Shown here in pieces: positions 15,908 to 22,915 of a stretch of 64,000 nucleotides of DNA. The notes below the pieces were generated by a model. The model ran no database searches. It was not told the DNA's origin and was given only the letters and a program-made list of their open reading frames with translations. Location of the stretch: contig CAKRZR010000006.1 in assembly GCA_934433485.1 (NCBI GenBank), forward strand, positions 85,015 to 149,014, written 5' to 3'. This DNA is from an uncultured Eubacteriales bacterium (lineage in GTDB: Bacteria; Bacillota; Clostridia; Oscillospirales; CAG-272). Position numbers and translations under genes: made by a program. Every line of letters starts with the position of its first letter. The stretch's first letter is position 1.

Positions 15908-16594
15908 TCATTCAACCCAGGCTCTTTCAGGCAGTCCCGCTGTAAGCCGGTCGAGCTTCCGCCAATCTTCCGCTTCCCACGCTTCGTTGATGTCACTGGC
16001 GGCTTTCAATAGATCCAGATTGATGCCCAGTTGCACATCCATAGCCGCTTTCAGATAGTCAAACCGTAGCCGCAGATCCTGATATGCCATCGCGATACCG
16101 ACACATTGCCCGATGGTGGACAGCATGTCCTTTTTCGTTTTTCGCATCAGTCGTTCACCGGCTTCTGTTTCGGCTAAACGCGATTCATACCGGCATAAGG
16201 CAAAGTAATCGGTTTCCAGACTGTCATACCCCACCATATTGTACCGGTTCCCGACAAGCGCGCAGGTACAGTCGTTGTATGTATCCTCGTCTATATCTGC
16301 TCCGTAGCTGGAAATATTGTCAAAAAGGGTTTCTGCGTTGGCTGAAATCTCCGAAAAAGCCATCTTGAACGCTTCCGCAAGTTCTTCGTCTCCATCAGAC
16401 GAGGCAAGCAGTCCGCCGTCAGAGCCATCGTCTTTGTCGATATAGTAGCGGACATTGTCGCATTCGTCGAGTATGTCCTGTAGTCCCTCTATCAGGAATA
16501 CATACCCAAGCTCCGAGAGTGCTGGACGTTTGTAGCGCATCGCCATTGCCTTTTCGCGCCGCAAATCCATCTCCTTTTGCTGCCGTTCTGTCAT
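15908..16594 (-). CDS. Hypothetical early phage protein
   Basis: 228 residues from ATG 16594 (GGAGG, spacing 8); an earlier ATG at 16609 would itself contain the Shine-Dalgarno sequence. The protein is helical, acidic in the middle (EELAEAFKMAFSEIS) and without transmembrane segments. No family can be named. It lies in a tightly packed early operon with short gaps on both sides. Confidence 0.65.
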   Translation of the reverse strand: MTERQQKEMDLRREKAMAMRYKRPALSELGYVFLIEGLQDILDECDNVRYYIDKDDGSDGGLLASSDGDEELAEAFKMAFSEISANAETLFDNISSYGADIDEDTYNDCTCALVGNRYNMVGYDSLETDYFALCRYESRLAETEAGERLMRKTKKDMLSTIGQCVGIAMAYQDLRLRFDYLKAAMDVQLGINLDLLKAASDINEAWEAEDWRKLDRLTAGLPERAWVE

Positions 16595-16599
16595 GTCTT

Positions 16600-16863
16600 T
16601 CACCTCCATCCGCCATGTTCGGTTTCCTTGTCCCTCTCGTGTATGGTGATCTTGTTCGGGTTCACCACCACCACACAGTTCGCCGTGCGGCTTTTGAGCT
16701 CCACCACCGAGTAGAGCCGCCGCTTCCCGTATACATCCGGTCGGGACGGACGGCAGCAGAATCCGATGATACAGGCATACTCCACGCCGTCATAGAGAAC
16801 CGGCGTTTCCTGGATCATGGCTTTCTTGATCTGATCGCTTGTTGGGTTTACAATATCCGGCAT
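16600..16863 (-). CDS. Small early phage protein (intact parent of decayed copy at 10145-10407)
   Basis: 87 residues from ATG 16863, which follows the upstream TGA by one base. 'SDQIKKAMIQETPVLYDGV' and a Cys pair in 'GFCCRPSRPDVYGKRRLYSVVEL' are its landmarks. A second, broken copy sits between terS and terL. No function can be assigned; the size and beta-strand pattern suggest a small single-domain protein. Confidence 0.7.
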   Translation of the reverse strand: MPDIVNPTSDQIKKAMIQETPVLYDGVEYACIIGFCCRPSRPDVYGKRRLYSVVELKSRTANCVVVVNPNKITIHERDKETEHGGWR

Positions 16864-16864
16864 A

Positions 16865-17281
16865 TCACAGCACCCGCAGTACATCCCGCGCGAGCGCCAT
16901 CATGCTGTCGGCGGTCACGCATACATTTTTGATATGTCCGTTCCGGAAGAATACAAGAACGTATTCCTCGCCCTCCGGGGAAGTCAGATACTCCGCGCCG
17001 TAGATGTCCGCATCTGCCTTGATGAGCATACAGGACAGCTCCCGCTCCACGAAATCCCGCTTCCGTACGATCTCCGGCACCTCGTCTGCGTTGCAGCACA
17101 GCCACCACTCCGGGTTGTCCCTGTATTCCTCGTGCGGACAGTCAGCACAGTTTCCCGAGCCGCAGTGTGCGCAGTACTTGTCCTGAAACATTTCCCGCCA
17201 CGGTGCTTCCCGGGCATTCAGCGTTTTCAGAAAGCCACCAAGCTCCGCGGGACCGGCAGCCACTTTCTCAAAGTTTGTCAT
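16865..17281 (-). CDS. Cys-rich early phage protein
   Basis: 138 residues. A cluster of Cys in 'KYCAHCGSGNCADCPHEEYRD' and a later 'WWLCCNADEVPEIV' suggests a zinc-binding treble-clef-like domain. The start is ATG 17281, overlapping the previous stop by ATGA. No named family is recognised. The gene belongs to the co-oriented early operon. Confidence 0.7.
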   Translation of the reverse strand: MTNFEKVAAGPAELGGFLKTLNAREAPWREMFQDKYCAHCGSGNCADCPHEEYRDNPEWWLCCNADEVPEIVRKRDFVERELSCMLIKADADIYGAEYLTSPEGEEYVLVFFRNGHIKNVCVTADSMMALARDVLRVL

Positions 17282-17511
17282 TCCGTCTCATCCTTTCTTT
17301 TCGTAGCGGGATGTTTCCCGATCTTTTTCCCCGCGTCAATGTACTGCTTCATCTTCGCGGCAAACACTGCGCCGATCTCCATGATCTGGTGTTCCTCCGC
17401 CTGTTCCAATTCCGGCGTAGCCTCGGCATAAATCGGGACCGCCGGAAGAAAATTCCCGGACGGATCGCGCGCGGCGATAATGCCGATCTGTATGTACTTT
17501 TCTCCTTCCAT
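17278..17511 (-). CDS. Small early phage protein
   Basis: 77 residues from ATG 17511, with AGGAG six bases upstream (an ATG at 17532 overlaps the previous gene and has no such signal). Sequence includes 'YIQIGIIAARDPSGNFLPAVPIY' and a very basic C-terminus. No family recognised. Confidence 0.6.
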   Translation of the reverse strand: MEGEKYIQIGIIAARDPSGNFLPAVPIYAEATPELEQAEEHQIMEIGAVFAAKMKQYIDAGKKIGKHPATKRKDETE

Positions 17512-17521
17512 TTCGTTCTCC

Positions 17522-17917
17522 TTATGTTTCATTCCGATACCACCCGGCTTCGAGACCGAAAGCCTCTGTGAGATCGTCAAACCCGTTCCATACGTCCTCC
17601 AGTATGACCAGGAAATCCTCGTCCACGATGAGGTGCGCTGCCTCGTCTCCGTACGTCTCGCTTTCAAGCAGGAAAACCATTGTTTCCAAGCGTTCGCAGT
17701 ACGCGGCGTCTATGACGTACCACGTGCCGCCGTGCCTTTGTACCTTGAACCTGTCGAGCTGTCTGTAGTGACCCGGCGTTCCGTACAGGATGTGGGTTGT
17801 CTTGTCCTGTTTTGCCCGCTGGATACGCACACTCTCCGCTTCACCAAAATCTTCGGAGTAAAAATTGCTCACCCGGGTATTGTCCCCAGTGACGAGGAAA
17901 CGCTTTGTTGCTTCCAT
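17522..17917 (-). CDS. Early phage protein of unknown function
   Basis: 131 residues from ATG 17917 behind AAGGAG (spacing 9). It is acidic towards the C-terminus (HLIVDEDFLVILEDVWNGFDDL). It is the second gene of the early operon, just after the Cro-like regulator, with an operator palindrome (17941-17965) immediately upstream. No motif identifies it. Position as the first non-regulator early gene fits an excision, anti-repressor or host-takeover role, but none is shown. Confidence 0.6.
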   Translation of the reverse strand: MEATKRFLVTGDNTRVSNFYSEDFGEAESVRIQRAKQDKTTHILYGTPGHYRQLDRFKVQRHGGTWYVIDAAYCERLETMVFLLESETYGDEAAHLIVDEDFLVILEDVWNGFDDLTEAFGLEAGWYRNET

Positions 17918-17940
17918 TGTTGATTGCTCCTTTACTTTCA

Positions 17941-17965
17941 AAAACTTACGCATTACGTAAGTTTT
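17941..17965. promoter_or_regulatory. Operator-like palindrome O1
   Basis: AAAACTTACG-CATTA-CGTAAGTTTT has perfect ten-base arms around a five-base centre. It spans the stop of the Cro-like gene and lies 24 bases upstream of the next gene. The core TTACG-N5-CGTAA is shared with the palindrome at 18194-18224. Confidence 0.75.
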
Positions 17966-18179
17966 GGCTAAAAAAAATGCTTCCTGCTTCTTCAGGGGAG
18001 ATTTTCAGACAGTCAACGAGCTTGTACATCACAGCCGAAGAGGGCTGCGTATCACCATTGAGTATTTTTCCGAGCGTATTGCGATTTACTCCAGATACTA
18101 CCGAAAGTTCTGTTACTGTTTTGATACCATTGTCTATCATGGCTTTCTTTATAGCGTCCTTGTTTGTTATGTAAGTCAT
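17946..18179 (-). CDS. Cro-like XRE-family regulator
   Basis: 77 residues with a helix-turn-helix of XRE type: 'KTVTELSVVSGVNRNTLGKILNGDTQPS'. It is the first gene of the minus-strand early operon, divergent from the CI-like repressor, so it is the Cro or early-switch regulator. ATG at 18179 has GGAGG eight bases upstream. The gene lies between two copies of the operator palindrome; O1 overlaps its stop codon. Confidence 0.88.
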   Translation of the reverse strand: MTYITNKDAIKKAMIDNGIKTVTELSVVSGVNRNTLGKILNGDTQPSSAVMYKLVDCLKISPEEAGSIFFSQNLRNA

Positions 18180-18193
18180 TTCTTTTACCTCCT

Positions 18194-18224
18194 TCATATA
18201 CTTACGCGTTACGTAAGTATATGA
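18194..18224. promoter_or_regulatory. Operator-like palindrome O2 at the early promoter
   Basis: Perfect 13-base arms (TCATATACTTACG and its complement) surround CGTTA. It overlaps the -10 box of the minus-strand early promoter (18221-18226) and its transcription start. A protein bound here would block that promoter. Confidence 0.8.
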
Positions 18225-18249
18225 TACACCATTATTTCTCATTTGTCAA
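18221..18249 (-). promoter_or_regulatory. Early lytic promoter (PR-like)
   Basis: On the minus strand TTGACA (18249-18244), a 17-base spacer and TATCAT (18226-18221) match sigma-A. It drives the Cro-like gene. O2 covers the -10 and O3 touches the -35. Confidence 0.8.
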
Positions 18250-18263
18250 TACGCCTTGCGTAT
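18249..18263. promoter_or_regulatory. Operator-like half palindrome O3
   Basis: ATACG-CCTTG-CGTAT keeps the TACG-N5-CGTA core of O1 and O2 with shorter arms. It abuts the -35 box of the early promoter and lies upstream of the repressor promoter. Confidence 0.55.
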
Positions 18264-18290
18264 GTTTTTTAGCTTTTTTCGTAATTCATA

Positions 18291-18319
18291 TTGCATTTTG
18301 CGAAAGTTCGTGGTATTAT
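18291..18319 (+). promoter_or_regulatory. Repressor promoter (PRM-like)
   Basis: TTGCAT (18291-18296), a 17-base spacer and TATTAT (18314-18319) precede the CI-like gene by 30 bases. Confidence 0.55.
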
Positions 18320-18349
18320 AGGGGTGTCCGAAAGTGAGGTACACGATTT

Positions 18350-18751
18350 ATGGCGTTAATCAACGATAGAATTAAGAGTAGACGGCAGCAGCTGGGTTTA
18401 ACACTGTTACAGGTTGCTGAATCGCTCGGAGTTAAAGAAGCTACTGCTCAGAGATACGAAAGTGGAGATATAAAGAATATCAAACATGATACAGTGTTGG
18501 GTTTGTCTCAGATTCTCCATTGCGATCCTGCATATCTAATGGGGTGGATAGATTCTCCTGTTGCCGAGAATAAAGATATATCGTGTAACAACACCATCGA
18601 ATTAACCGATATGGAACAATACCTGCTGGACGGCTTCCGGGAGCTGACCAAACAGGGGCAGGACTACATGATTCAAACGCTGCACATGGCGTTGCATACA
18701 TATAAAAAAGCTGCTGATCCCACCGCCGCATCTGCTGGCAACGTGGGGTAA
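18350..18751 (+). CDS. CI-like phage repressor, XRE family
   Basis: 133 residues. An N-terminal XRE helix-turn-helix ('RRQQLGLTLLQVAESLGVKEATAQRYESGDIKN') is followed by a short C-terminal helical region. There is no LexA-type peptidase domain, so induction would not use RecA-stimulated self-cleavage. ATG 18350 follows GTGAGGT. It is the first gene of the rightward lysogeny unit with the exonuclease and recombinase, and divergent from the Cro-like gene. It probably maintains lysogeny through the three operators. Confidence 0.88.
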   Translation: MALINDRIKSRRQQLGLTLLQVAESLGVKEATAQRYESGDIKNIKHDTVLGLSQILHCDPAYLMGWIDSPVAENKDISCNNTIELTDMEQYLLDGFRELTKQGQDYMIQTLHMALHTYKKAADPTAASAGNVG

Positions 18752-18787
18752 GGGTGAAAATGATTAGAAATAAGAAAGGTGGTACAT

Positions 18788-19810
18788 ATGAAAGGGAACA
18801 AAAAACGCATAGCAGGGATTATCTGCGCAGCAATCGGTGTATTGGGCTTGCCCAGCGTCTCCACAGTCGAAAAAGACAGATTCGGGTATATTGTGGTTTG
18901 CCTTGCTTTTGTAGCCGTCGGTGGACTATTGATCTATAAGTCGATGGGTAAAAATGGGAGTGCTGCCGTTTCCAAAACCTACCCTGTCCCTACCACCCCA
19001 GAACAACAAAAAGCTGCGTCAAGATTGATATATAGCGATGAAGAGTTGAAGAAGAAGTTGGAGGAAGATAGGGAGAGAGAAGCGCGTTTCGGTGAAAACA
19101 AAAAAGCGGAATTTTCCGCTGCGCTTTCTGCGATTCCGCATTCTGAAATCACTGTATCCGATATTCCGGTAAAGAAGCAAGCCCTTGCAGATATGCCTGA
19201 ACTCAAGGCGCGTAATATCACACGCGCAACACGTCTTGAGACGCTTTTCCCGCTTGTGGTCGTAGATATTGAAACTACCGGTCTGAATAAGCGCACCAGC
19301 GAGATCGTGGAGGTATCCGCGATCAAATACAAGGATGGTTTCGTGCCGGTTTCCTGTTTTACTACACTTGTCAAACCAAAGAAACCCATCCCAGCGGAGG
19401 TATCTGCCATCAATCATATCACTGATGAAATGGTGATAGACGCTCCGACGTTTCCCGAGATTGCTGCATCCTTTACGGAGTATATACATTGCTGCAACAT
19501 TGCCGGACATAACCTCATGGATTTTGACTTGCCGATGCTGTTTATCAATGGTGTGCAGCTTTCTGAAAAAGCGAAATGTTTCGACACGCTTGCGCTTGCA
19601 AAACTGACGCTGACCGCCGCGGGAAAACAACAATACGATCATCATTCCGGGGAATATGTGGAGAATGAAGAGTATGATGTCTGTGACTACAAGCTTGATA
19701 CCATTTGTAAGTACTACCAGATATACCGTTCTGATGCCCATCGTTCACTGTCTGATTGTTACGCGACAGGGCTGATTCTGGATAAACTGATCGAGGATAA
19801 AACTGTATAA
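18788..19810 (+). CDS. Membrane-anchored DEDDh 3'-5' exonuclease
   Basis: 340 residues from ATG 18788 (AAGGTGG upstream). Two hydrophobic segments (about 7-25 and 33-50) should place it in the membrane; a charged linker follows. The C-terminal 190 residues are a DnaQ-like exonuclease: Asp160 and Glu162 in 'VVVDIETTGL', Asp in 'AGHNLMDFDLPML', and His318...Asp323 in 'HRSLSD'. All catalytic residues are present. It is co-directional with the repressor, so probably expressed in the lysogen. A role in superinfection exclusion or host defence is possible but not shown. Base composition is AT-richer than the structural genes. Confidence 0.85.
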   Translation: MKGNKKRIAGIICAAIGVLGLPSVSTVEKDRFGYIVVCLAFVAVGGLLIYKSMGKNGSAAVSKTYPVPTTPEQQKAASRLIYSDEELKKKLEEDREREARFGENKKAEFSAALSAIPHSEITVSDIPVKKQALADMPELKARNITRATRLETLFPLVVVDIETTGLNKRTSEIVEVSAIKYKDGFVPVSCFTTLVKPKKPIPAEVSAINHITDEMVIDAPTFPEIAASFTEYIHCCNIAGHNLMDFDLPMLFINGVQLSEKAKCFDTLALAKLTLTAAGKQQYDHHSGEYVENEEYDVCDYKLDTICKYYQIYRSDAHRSLSDCYATGLILDKLIEDKTV

Positions 19811-19853
19811 AAGAAAAAAAGCCCGTCCGAGTGCGGCGAGCCGAGGATAGAGT

Positions 19854-22322
19854 ATGAAAGCAAAACAAGAAAAAGCGGAGAAGAACGCCGTCATATATGC
19901 CCGCTTTTCGTCCCATGCGCAGAACGAGCAGAGCATTGAGGGGCAGCTGCGGGACTGCTATGCCTTTGCCGAACGGGAAGGACTGTGCGTGGTCGGTGAG
20001 TACATAGACCGCGCGATTTCCGGCAAATCGGACGATCGCCCGGACTTCCAGCGGATGATCGCGGACGCAAAGAAGAAAGCGTTCCAGTATGTGATTGTCT
20101 GGAAACTGGACCGCTTCGCCCGAAATCGGTATGATTCCGCGATCTACAAGCATAAGCTCAAACAGTGCGGCGTGAGGGTTTTGTCCGCCATGGAGAATAT
20201 CGGCGATAACCCGGAAAGCATCATCTTAGAGGCGGTTCTGGAAGCGTCCGCCGAATACTATTCCGTAGACCTGTCGCAGAAGATCAAGCGCGGACGGCAC
20301 GAAAGCGCGATGAAAGGGAAGTATATCGGAAGTACCGCGCCAATCGGCTACAAGAAATGCGGCACCACCCTTGTTCTCGATGAAATTAAGGCGCCCCATA
20401 TCAAATGGGCATTCGAGCAGTACGCCGCCGGTGTGCCGAAAAAAGAGATCATAGCCGAGCTGAACAGGCGTGGACTGCGGAACAGAAAAGGCGAACCGTT
20501 CGGTATAACCGCGTTGCAAAACGCTTTGCGCTCCGAGAAGTACGTAGGTGTGCTCGAACAGAGTGGTGTACGGCTCGAAAACGCCATTCCCGCTTTGGTC
20601 TCGCGCGAGACATGGGATAAGGTGCAGCGGAATCTCGACGCAAACGCGATCCACGGCGCGAAAAACAAGGCGACCGTCGAATATCTGCTTTCCGGCAAGC
20701 TGTTCTGTGGTCATTGCGGTAAGACGATGCAGGGAATCTCCGGAACCGGCAAAGGCGGCGGCACGTTCTGTTACTATATGTGCGCCGGACGCAGAAAAAA
20801 GGAGTGCAAGAAAGCGCACGAGAGAAAGGATTTCGTCGAGTGGTACGTCTGCGAACAGACCGTCCAATACGTTCTCTCGCCCAAGCGGATCAAACGGATC
20901 GCCGAGGCAGTGGTCGCGCAGTACGATAAGGAGTTCGGCGACAATACCGTCTCCGCGTATGAAAAGCGGATCACCGCCCTCGACCGGGAACTCAATAAGC
21001 TCATTGACACAGTCTTAGAAATGCCGAAAAACGCCCGTCAGCCGCTGTACGACCGCATGGAGCAGATCGGTGCGGAGAAAGAGGACGCGGAGGTCGACCT
21101 CGCAAAACTGAAAGTGGCAAACTCGATCCGCTACACCGTCGAGGATGTGGAAAGCTGGCTTAGATCCTTCTGCAAAGGCGATCTATTCGACATGGATTTC
21201 CGCCGCCGCATCATCGACGTGTTCATAAACTCTGTTTTCCTGTTCGACGATAAGGTTGTCATCTACTACAACATAAAAGACGGGAAACAAATTTCCTATA
21301 TCGAAATGCTGGACAGCATAGAAGACGACATCCCGGACGACTTCTGGGACGAGGACGAGGAGACAGGGGTTTGTATACCAAACGGGGGATGCCATGAGGC
21401 ACATCATCACGGTGTGCCTTTTTTGTTGTCTTTACACCCATGCACCATCTGCTGCCAGGTCCTCATTCAGATCGGCAAGCACGTCGCCCTTGACCCCGAT
21501 ATATTTCGTGTCAAAGGGCACACCGGCGGCGGACTGCGGGTATACGCCCGCGGTATGATCGACGAAATACGCGTCGTAGCCGGAGGAGAGGATCTCCTCG
21601 GTCGACATTTTCCGCGTGAGCTGGTGCAGGATCGCGGCGATCATCTCCTGGTGACCGATTTCCTCCGTACCGATGTCGGTCAGGATTCCGGCGACCTCAC
21701 CGTAGGGCATGGAGTAGCGCTGGTTCAGATAGCGGGTCGCGGCGCCCATTTCCCCATCCGGACCGCCGAGCTGCGAGACGATGATCTTCGCAAGCTGCGG
21801 ATTCGGATTTTTGATCTGCACTGGGTATTGCAGCATTTTCTGATAGATCCACATATTCTCTGTCCTTTCGCGGGATTTCTATATAAGGAAACTCTGAGTG
21901 GATCGGATTTTGCGATAAAAGACGAAGGGATAGGAGCTTTTGTCGTAAAAATCCCCTCAAATCAGAGGCTTCCCAAGCGGTTACCGACAGCCGTCCGGCA
22001 CGTATTCCCAGGGCCACGGCGTGTCGACCCATTTCCACTGCTCTCCGCAGTCCTGCCCATAGTACGTCACGGGACCGTATTTTGCCTCATACTGCGTGGT
22101 GACCTCGGCGAGGCGGGCGTTGTTTTTGCGGAAATAGGCGAGCGCGGCGCGGCAGTTCGGGTGGGAATCCAGGTACAGTGCGGTCTCCTGCAGGACAAAG
22201 GCGTACTGCTGCATCATCCGGTACAGCCGCTTCTGTTCGTTTCTTTCGTTCGTGTTCTCCATTTTCATCGTACAGCCTCCTTCCCACAGCCGCGATTGCA
22301 GGCGGCGGGATACCACGGATAG
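19854..22322 (+). CDS. Large serine recombinase (integrase); frame reads through the attachment junction
   Basis: An 822-codon frame, of which about 527 codons are phage-derived. Residues 10-150 are the serine resolvase domain with catalytic Ser19 in 'YARFSS' and 'WKLDRFARNRYD'. The recombinase domain is about 160-265, a zinc ribbon (Cys285, Cys288 and later CYYMC/C) follows, then a coiled coil and beta C-terminus. No stop occurs before the terminator hairpin at 21396-21424. The frame therefore continues across the junction and reads antisense through cotJC and cotJB to 22322. The last roughly 295 residues are a by-product of integration. ATG 19854 has GAGG upstream. Confidence 0.9.
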   Translation: MKAKQEKAEKNAVIYARFSSHAQNEQSIEGQLRDCYAFAEREGLCVVGEYIDRAISGKSDDRPDFQRMIADAKKKAFQYVIVWKLDRFARNRYDSAIYKHKLKQCGVRVLSAMENIGDNPESIILEAVLEASAEYYSVDLSQKIKRGRHESAMKGKYIGSTAPIGYKKCGTTLVLDEIKAPHIKWAFEQYAAGVPKKEIIAELNRRGLRNRKGEPFGITALQNALRSEKYVGVLEQSGVRLENAIPALVSRETWDKVQRNLDANAIHGAKNKATVEYLLSGKLFCGHCGKTMQGISGTGKGGGTFCYYMCAGRRKKECKKAHERKDFVEWYVCEQTVQYVLSPKRIKRIAEAVVAQYDKEFGDNTVSAYEKRITALDRELNKLIDTVLEMPKNARQPLYDRMEQIGAEKEDAEVDLAKLKVANSIRYTVEDVESWLRSFCKGDLFDMDFRRRIIDVFINSVFLFDDKVVIYYNIKDGKQISYIEMLDSIEDDIPDDFWDEDEETGVCIPNGGCHEAHHHGVPFLLSLHPCTICCQVLIQIGKHVALDPDIFRVKGHTGGGLRVYARGMIDEIRVVAGGEDLLGRHFPRELVQDRGDHLLVTDFLRTDVGQDSGDLTVGHGVALVQIAGRGAHFPIRTAELRDDDLRKLRIRIFDLHWVLQHFLIDPHILCPFAGFLYKETLSGSDFAIKDEGIGAFVVKIPSNQRLPKRLPTAVRHVFPGPRRVDPFPLLSAVLPIVRHGTVFCLILRGDLGEAGVVFAEIGERGAAVRVGIQVQCGLLQDKGVLLHHPVQPLLFVSFVRVLHFHRTASFPQPRLQAAGYHG
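21396..21424 (+). terminator. Terminator of the recombinase transcript
   Basis: GAGGCACA and TGTGCCTT pair around a nine-base loop, followed by six Ts. It lies at the phage end, just inside the attachment junction. It interrupts the antisense transcription into cotJC. Confidence 0.7.
21432..21854 (-). pseudogene. cotJC: cotJC, spore-coat manganese-catalase-like protein, 3' part removed by prophage
   Basis: The first about 137 residues match CotJC well: 'MWIYQKMLQYPV', 'YLNQRYSMPYG', 'GILTDIGTEEIGHQEMIA' (with the E-x-x-H metal ligands) and 'VKGDVLADLNEDLAAD'. Complete CotJC proteins are about 190-220 residues. Here the frame ends 'GAWV' right at the prophage junction, losing the second helix pair and its E...H ligands. 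The rest should lie beyond the prophage left end outside this window. ATG 21854 follows AAAGGA. It is the last gene of cotJABC. Excision would restore it. Confidence 0.88.
21435..21455. other. Prophage attachment junction within cotJC
   Basis: CotJC similarity on the minus strand stops at about 21,445 while phage features (terminator, recombinase) lie on the other side. The core cannot be defined because the second junction is outside the window. Serine recombinases share only a few core bases, so no long repeat is expected. Confidence 0.65.
21981..22268 (-). CDS. cotJB: Spore coat protein CotJB
   Basis: 95 residues. The family core is evident: 'QQYAFVLQETALYLDSHPNCRAALAYF', 'YEAKYGPVTYYG' and the C-terminal 'WKWVDTPWPWEY'. 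CotJB is a component of the inner spore coat, made in the mother cell under sigma-E in known spore formers. ATG 22268 has AAGGAGG at eight bases and overlaps the cotJA stop (ATGA). A 126-base gap without features separates it from cotJC. Confidence 0.92.
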   Translation of the reverse strand: MKMENTNERNEQKRLYRMMQQYAFVLQETALYLDSHPNCRAALAYFRKNNARLAEVTTQYEAKYGPVTYYGQDCGEQWKWVDTPWPWEYVPDGCR

Positions 22323-22660
22323 TCCAGCGCCGTAAACAGCGTGCCGTGGGCAAGCGCGTCCTCCGGCTCGTAGAGATCCTGCCATTCCTGCTCCGGCGAA
22401 TAGACCATGGCAAGCGGGAACCCGCGCAGGGGCGCTACGTTTTTCTGCTCGTTCAGGCATTTGGCATTTCCGCAGTCCGCTCTGCTGCGCGTCATGGGAG
22501 AAGTGTTCTGCGCCGTATTCCCGTTCTCGTTTTTCCGGACAAGCGGCGTCTGAACCTGTCTGGCGCAGCCGCAGGTGGAGACGGTGTCGGCAAGCACGCG
22601 GTGCAGCTCCTCTCCGTCATACGGCGCGCGACCGGGATGCACATTGTTTCTGTATTCCAT
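22265..22660 (-). CDS. cotJA: Spore coat protein CotJA
   Basis: 131 residues. The C-terminal part 'PLAMVYSPEQEWQDLYEPEDALAHGTLFTALDYPWY' is the CotJA signature; the first 75 residues with CGC and further Cys are an extension not present in short homologues. The protein is needed with CotJB and CotJC for coat assembly. It is the first gene of the operon. Upstream CATATACT near 22,780 may belong to a sporulation sigma promoter, but no convincing -35 is seen. Confidence 0.9.
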   Translation of the reverse strand: MEYRNNVHPGRAPYDGEELHRVLADTVSTCGCARQVQTPLVRKNENGNTAQNTSPMTRSRADCGNAKCLNEQKNVAPLRGFPLAMVYSPEQEWQDLYEPEDALAHGTLFTALDYPWYPAACNRGCGKEAVR

Positions 22661-22838
22661 ATTTTTTCAGTCCTCCAAAAGTGGTGGTGACGAAAGCTCC
22701 GGTGGAAAGAGCGGCGCGCGTTTGCCGGGATCGGTTCCATCTCCGGCGCGTTCGACTGCTCTCGATGGCAGTATATGCATTCTCCTGTCGGTTGACAGAA
22801 AATTTTGTCGCGGCGGGGCGGAATTTGCCTCGAACCTA

Positions 22839-22868
22839 TTGACAAACACACCCGGTGCGCGGTACACT
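22839..22868 (+). promoter_or_regulatory. Promoter of comEC
   Basis: TTGACA (22839-22844), an 18-base spacer and TACACT (22863-22868), 47 bases before the start codon. Confidence 0.65.
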
Positions 22869-22915
22869 TGTCCTGTACTACTATGAAAAGACTTGCAGAG
22901 AATGGAGGGACATGT

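Larger units (their letters stand above)
1..21440. mobile_element. Siphovirus-type prophage (right-hand part; left end outside window)
   Basis: The stretch carries a complete head-to-tail order of HK97-type phage genes on the minus strand, from terminase to tape measure. It also carries a divergent lysogeny module and a large serine recombinase. The recombinase end abuts a truncated cotJC gene, which gives the right boundary at about 21,435-21,455; the exact crossover cannot be read without the other end. The lysogeny region (about 17.9-19.8 kb) is visibly richer in A+T than the structural genes. No lysis, baseplate or fibre genes are visible, so they must lie left of position 1. Confidence 0.93.

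Noticed and set aside
22661..22830. Sigma-E or sigma-K promoter for cotJA
   Set aside because: CATATACT resembles a -10 but no matching -35 at the right spacing was found, so it is not listed as a feature.
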